From Gibbula magus (Eukaryota > Mollusca > Gastropoda > Trochida > Trochidae): 64,000 nt of DNA. Made by a program: the position numbers and the translations under genes. The number at the start of each line of letters is the position of its first letter. Position 1 is the stretch's first letter. Of the stretch, positions 61,806 to 64,000 are shown one piece after another. Under the pieces are notes generated by a model. It was not told the origin of the DNA, searched no databases, and saw only the letters and a list, made by a program, of their open reading frames with translations. Where the stretch lies: the NCBI GenBank assembly GCA_936450465.1, contig OW388303.1, positions 9,083,021 through 9,147,020 on the forward strand. The letters are read 5' to 3'.

Positions 61806-61845
61806 AATACTACAGCAAACACTACTGATACAATTACTGTTGGGC
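61505..61845. repeat. Trinucleotide (ACT/GCT)n microsatellite
   Basis: About 340 bp of ACT, GCT and ATT units. Internally, 'aatactacagcaaacactact.atacaattact' occurs twice (about 61670 and 61806), indicating a segmental duplication within the tract. Long Thr-, Leu-, Val- or Ser-rich frames on both strands here are artefacts. Confidence 0.95.
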
Positions 61846-61849
61846 TGTT

Positions 61850-62460
61850 GTTTTGGTTAGGAAGACTGACGCTACCCGTTGGTAGCGTCGTTAGGTTTTG
61901 GCGAGTCGTCTAGACTGCCTCTCCTTCGCCAATCAGTCACTCCGTAGTTTGTCTGTCGGCGCCTTCCCTCATGCCTTCTGATTGTTAGGCTTTGCGTCCC
62001 GCCTTCTAATTAGTGTTAGGCTTTCAACTCTCTTGTTTCGAAACGACACCATTTCGAAATGACACCTTCTAAGGACGACGCCATCTTGAAAAGATTTTGG
62101 TGTTGGGTGTTAGGACAGGTGTGTGTTAGGCTTGACTTTAGGTTTAACTCTTCGACTTAGTCTTCTGTAAGTCTTTGGTATGCCTTACATTGTTCATACC
62201 TAGGTATTTTTCTTGAGCGTCGCTGCTCCGGCGTCGTCAGCGCTGTTTTGGTTTTCTTGTCTCTCAACAGGACTTTCGTCTGGCTTGTTGTGTCTTTGAC
62301 TTGTTTTTTCTTATTTGATTGTTGTCATTTGTTATCTCTTCGCCCTACTCTGTGTTTTGCGATCACTACGGCAAGAGGAAGTCATTGATATACGACGATT
62401 ATGCCTGCTGTCGCCTTTGCCGTACGACGTATATGGATGAGGCCTGCTATACAGACCTGA
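61850..62460 (+). mobile_element. Left part of DIRS-like element or its flank
   Basis: Base composition shifts abruptly to about 50 % GC at 61.85 kb and stays high to the window end, suggesting the element begins here. A small hairpin GACGCTACCCGTTGGTAGCGTC lies at about 61867-61888. 'GTTAGGCTTT' words recur (about 61984, 62020). I see no gag or reverse transcriptase between here and the RNase H region, so the central part is deleted or the 5' part belongs to a related non-autonomous form. Confidence 0.45.
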
Positions 62461-62930
62461 CCTGTTCTCCCGTTGAGCGTCCCAGCTCGCATAGACGGTA
62501 GAACAGGTGGAGATCCTCATCTCCAAGCTTGGTGGAGGGCGGTGTACAATATCTTTTCGGGGGTTTCTCTCCTGCCTCCTCTGGCCACGAAACAACTTTT
62601 CGCTGACGCCTCCACCCAAGCGTGGCGAGCCCATCTGGGCCTAGAATAAACGGCAGGCATGTGGTCTCCAGTGCAAGTGCAGCACCATATCAACGCCTTA
62701 GAATTAGACGCGATTCGCCGGGCAATTGCTCACTGGTCGACCCGTCTGAAGGGCGAAGTCTTGCTAGTCCACCCAGACAGCTCGACTGTGGCCTGGGCAA
62801 TCAACAAGCAAGGGTTGACCAGGGCAGACTCAATTCTGCAGCTGGTGATAGAGCTGTGTCGACTTGTCTCAACCTCTCCATTCGAGCAGTGCACATCCCG
62901 GGGGCCAAAAACGTTCTAGCAGACACTCTG
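62461..62930 (+). pseudogene. DIRS-like RNase H domain, broken
   Basis: One phase reads WWRAVYNIFSGVSLLPP then FADAS (first catalytic Asp), then a TAA stop at 62645-62647. It continues MWSPVQVQHHINALELDA (catalytic Glu), VHPDSSTVAWAINKQG (second Asp) up to about 62860. A frameshift then moves to HIPGAKNVLADTLSRL (last Asp). This is the RNase H signature of DIRS/Ty3-like reverse transcriptases. The order RNase H, linker, tyrosine recombinase is specific to DIRS-type elements. One stop and one frameshift make it a pseudogene. Confidence 0.85.
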
Positions 62931-64000
62931 TCTCGCCTGGACAAGCCTCCGTCCACGGAGTGGACGTTGCACCCGAGAGTGTTCGAGAGTCTATGCCTTC
63001 AATTCGGAAGGCCTCACATAGACCTCTTTGCGACACGGCTCAATCACCAGTTGCCAACAAACTTATCTCCAGTGCCCAATCCGGGGGCCTGGAGTCTAGA
63101 CAAGCTTTCGTTAGGATGGGAGGGGATGGACGCTTACGCTTTTCAACCTCCGGCAATAATGCCACAAGTAGCCATAACCAAAACCATGGCCTCTGCCCAG
63201 AGTGAGTCCAGGAGGAAACTCTACGACTTTCAGTGGAACTCCTTCGCTGCCCTCTGCAAGGAGAAAGGGTTCGACATCTTGGCTGTAACCGTTCCTCTGG
63301 TCCCCAAGTACCTGGTTCACCTCCGCACGAGGGGAGGTCTTAAGGCCTCCTCCATTAACACCTATTTGTCCGTGATGATGTCTGTCCTCTGCAAGCGGGA
63401 GCCAAATATAGACATATCCATGCTCAAGGAGATTATGAAAACAGGTCGAAGGACGCCAGAAATCGAGTCCTCCGGAGTGCGACTTGGCGTGGTAATGAAC
63501 CATCCTAAGTCGAACATTTACGAGCCACTGGCCTAGTCCACCATTCTTCGTCTCTCAGTTAAGACAACTTTTCTGGTAGCCATGGCGTCGGCTGCCAGAA
63601 TATCGGAACTGCATGCCTTACAGGCAGACTTACTACCGTTTGAGGTTAGGGACGGGGGCGTAGCCACGTTAGGGCTAGCTCTGGATTTTCCATGTAAGAA
63701 CCAGGCTGCCGACGAGCGCGGCAGAATGTTCAACATCCCGTATAGTTCCTCCACAATTGACTCATCGGATTAGGAGAACAACCTCCTCTGTCCGGTTTGT
63801 GCTCTATGCGGAGCGAACTGTGAAGCGAACTCATTCCCTACGCCAAGGGGGGCGCAGGCTCTTTTTGCCTCATTCCCAGACTAGCTTCAAGAAGATAGAT
63901 AAGAGACAATTAGGGGTGTACATCAGGTCGGCAGTGTTGGACGCCTACAGGGTAGCTGATCTCCCTCCTCCTTGCTCGATCTAACCCTCATGAGATGAAA
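62931..64000 (+). pseudogene. DIRS-like linker and tyrosine recombinase, broken, cut by window end
   Basis: Follows in phase with the shifted RNase H end: TEWTLHPRVF, PHIDLFATRLNH and LSLGWEGMDAYAF (typical DIRS linker). It then jumps at about 63175 to a SAM-like core-binding region (LYDFQWNSFAALCKEKGF, GGLKASSINTYLSVM), implying an internal deletion. A TAG lies at 63534-63536, then TTFLVAMASAARISEL, the recombinase box with its catalytic Arg. Another stop and a phase change follow near 63770, then RRLFLPHSQTSFKKIDKRQL. The last codons read PHEMK, where HxxR is expected; the nucleophile Tyr lies beyond the window. Integration would use a circular intermediate in this family, but this copy is dead. 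Confidence 0.8.

Noticed and set aside
61463..61913. Long Thr-, Leu-, Val-, Ser- and Tyr-rich frames on both strands
   Set aside because: All are translations of the ACT/GCT trinucleotide microsatellite in different phases.
62319..62634. Frames upstream of the DIRS RNase H (60 codons +, 100 codons -)
   Set aside because: Neither resembles reverse transcriptase, and the minus-strand frame is antisense to the RNase H region.
63111..63754. Minus-strand frames of 130 and 73 codons
   Set aside because: They are antisense to the recombinase pseudogene and have no independent support.

Overview
This window looks like intergenic or intronic DNA from an animal nuclear genome. The best guess is a mollusc or other lophotrochozoan; this is inference from the repeat types, not from a diagnostic gene. 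Most of the window is AT-rich with very short reading frames, long microsatellites, tRNA-derived SINEs, 3' ends of LINEs, TIR/fold-back elements and (GGAC)n tracts inside transposon-like repeats. There are no operons, rRNA genes, intact tRNA genes or CRISPR arrays.

Only one convincing cellular gene is visible: an apparently intronless or last-exon frame at 43.03-43.66 kb on the + strand. It ends in a poly(A) signal and encodes a small Ras-like protein whose nucleotide-binding motifs are degenerate, so probably a pseudo-GTPase. All other protein-like sequence is transposon-derived. This includes five decayed LINE C-terminal/3'-end fragments (about 11.83, 20.4-21.0, 34.5-34.8, 36.3 and 39.7-40.1 kb) and a decayed DIRS-like tyrosine-recombinase retrotransposon at the right edge (61.85-64.0 kb). 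A few frames of 105-148 codons remain unexplained.

Layout: 0-14 kb is mostly unique AT-rich DNA with a 640 bp TIR element (4.57-5.21 kb), tRNA-like SINE debris (6.6-7.15 kb) and a LINE tail (12 kb). 14.5-18 kb is a cluster of palindromes, a dispersed 1.2 kb repeat, a SINE and a GTCC-rich mini-element. 18-27 kb holds a LINE fragment and simple repeats. 27.7-32.3 kb holds two copies of one dispersed repeat, the second split by a 1 kb insertion carrying a 305 bp tandem duplication. 34-42 kb holds LINE fragments, a possible conserved regulatory block (36.65-37.2 kb) and a palindrome with repeated CRE-like sites. 43-44.3 kb holds the gene and another palindrome. 44.3-52 kb is mostly unique with one SINE. 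52.1-52.45 kb is a peculiar degenerate motif array. 53.3-61.5 kb is a multi-copy local duplication in which insertions can be dated against empty sister sites. 61.5-64 kb is a trinucleotide microsatellite followed by GC-richer DIRS-like DNA.

The most interesting pattern is a set of long imperfect palindromes (14.58, 24.42, 31.87, 40.71, 44.20 and 54.62 kb). Their arms are largely unrelated in sequence, but most share one architecture: 4-base CGAG boxes that read in the same direction on both arms, so they do not pair, and often a cap of CGAG-N6-CGAG. Several begin next to ATAAATAG. Two sit at one end of about 1 kb insertions bounded by ATAAAT/ATTTAT direct repeats, with an uninterrupted sister copy of the target elsewhere in this window. 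Perfect TGACGTCA (CRE) sites occur 12 times in the window, several inside or beside these elements.
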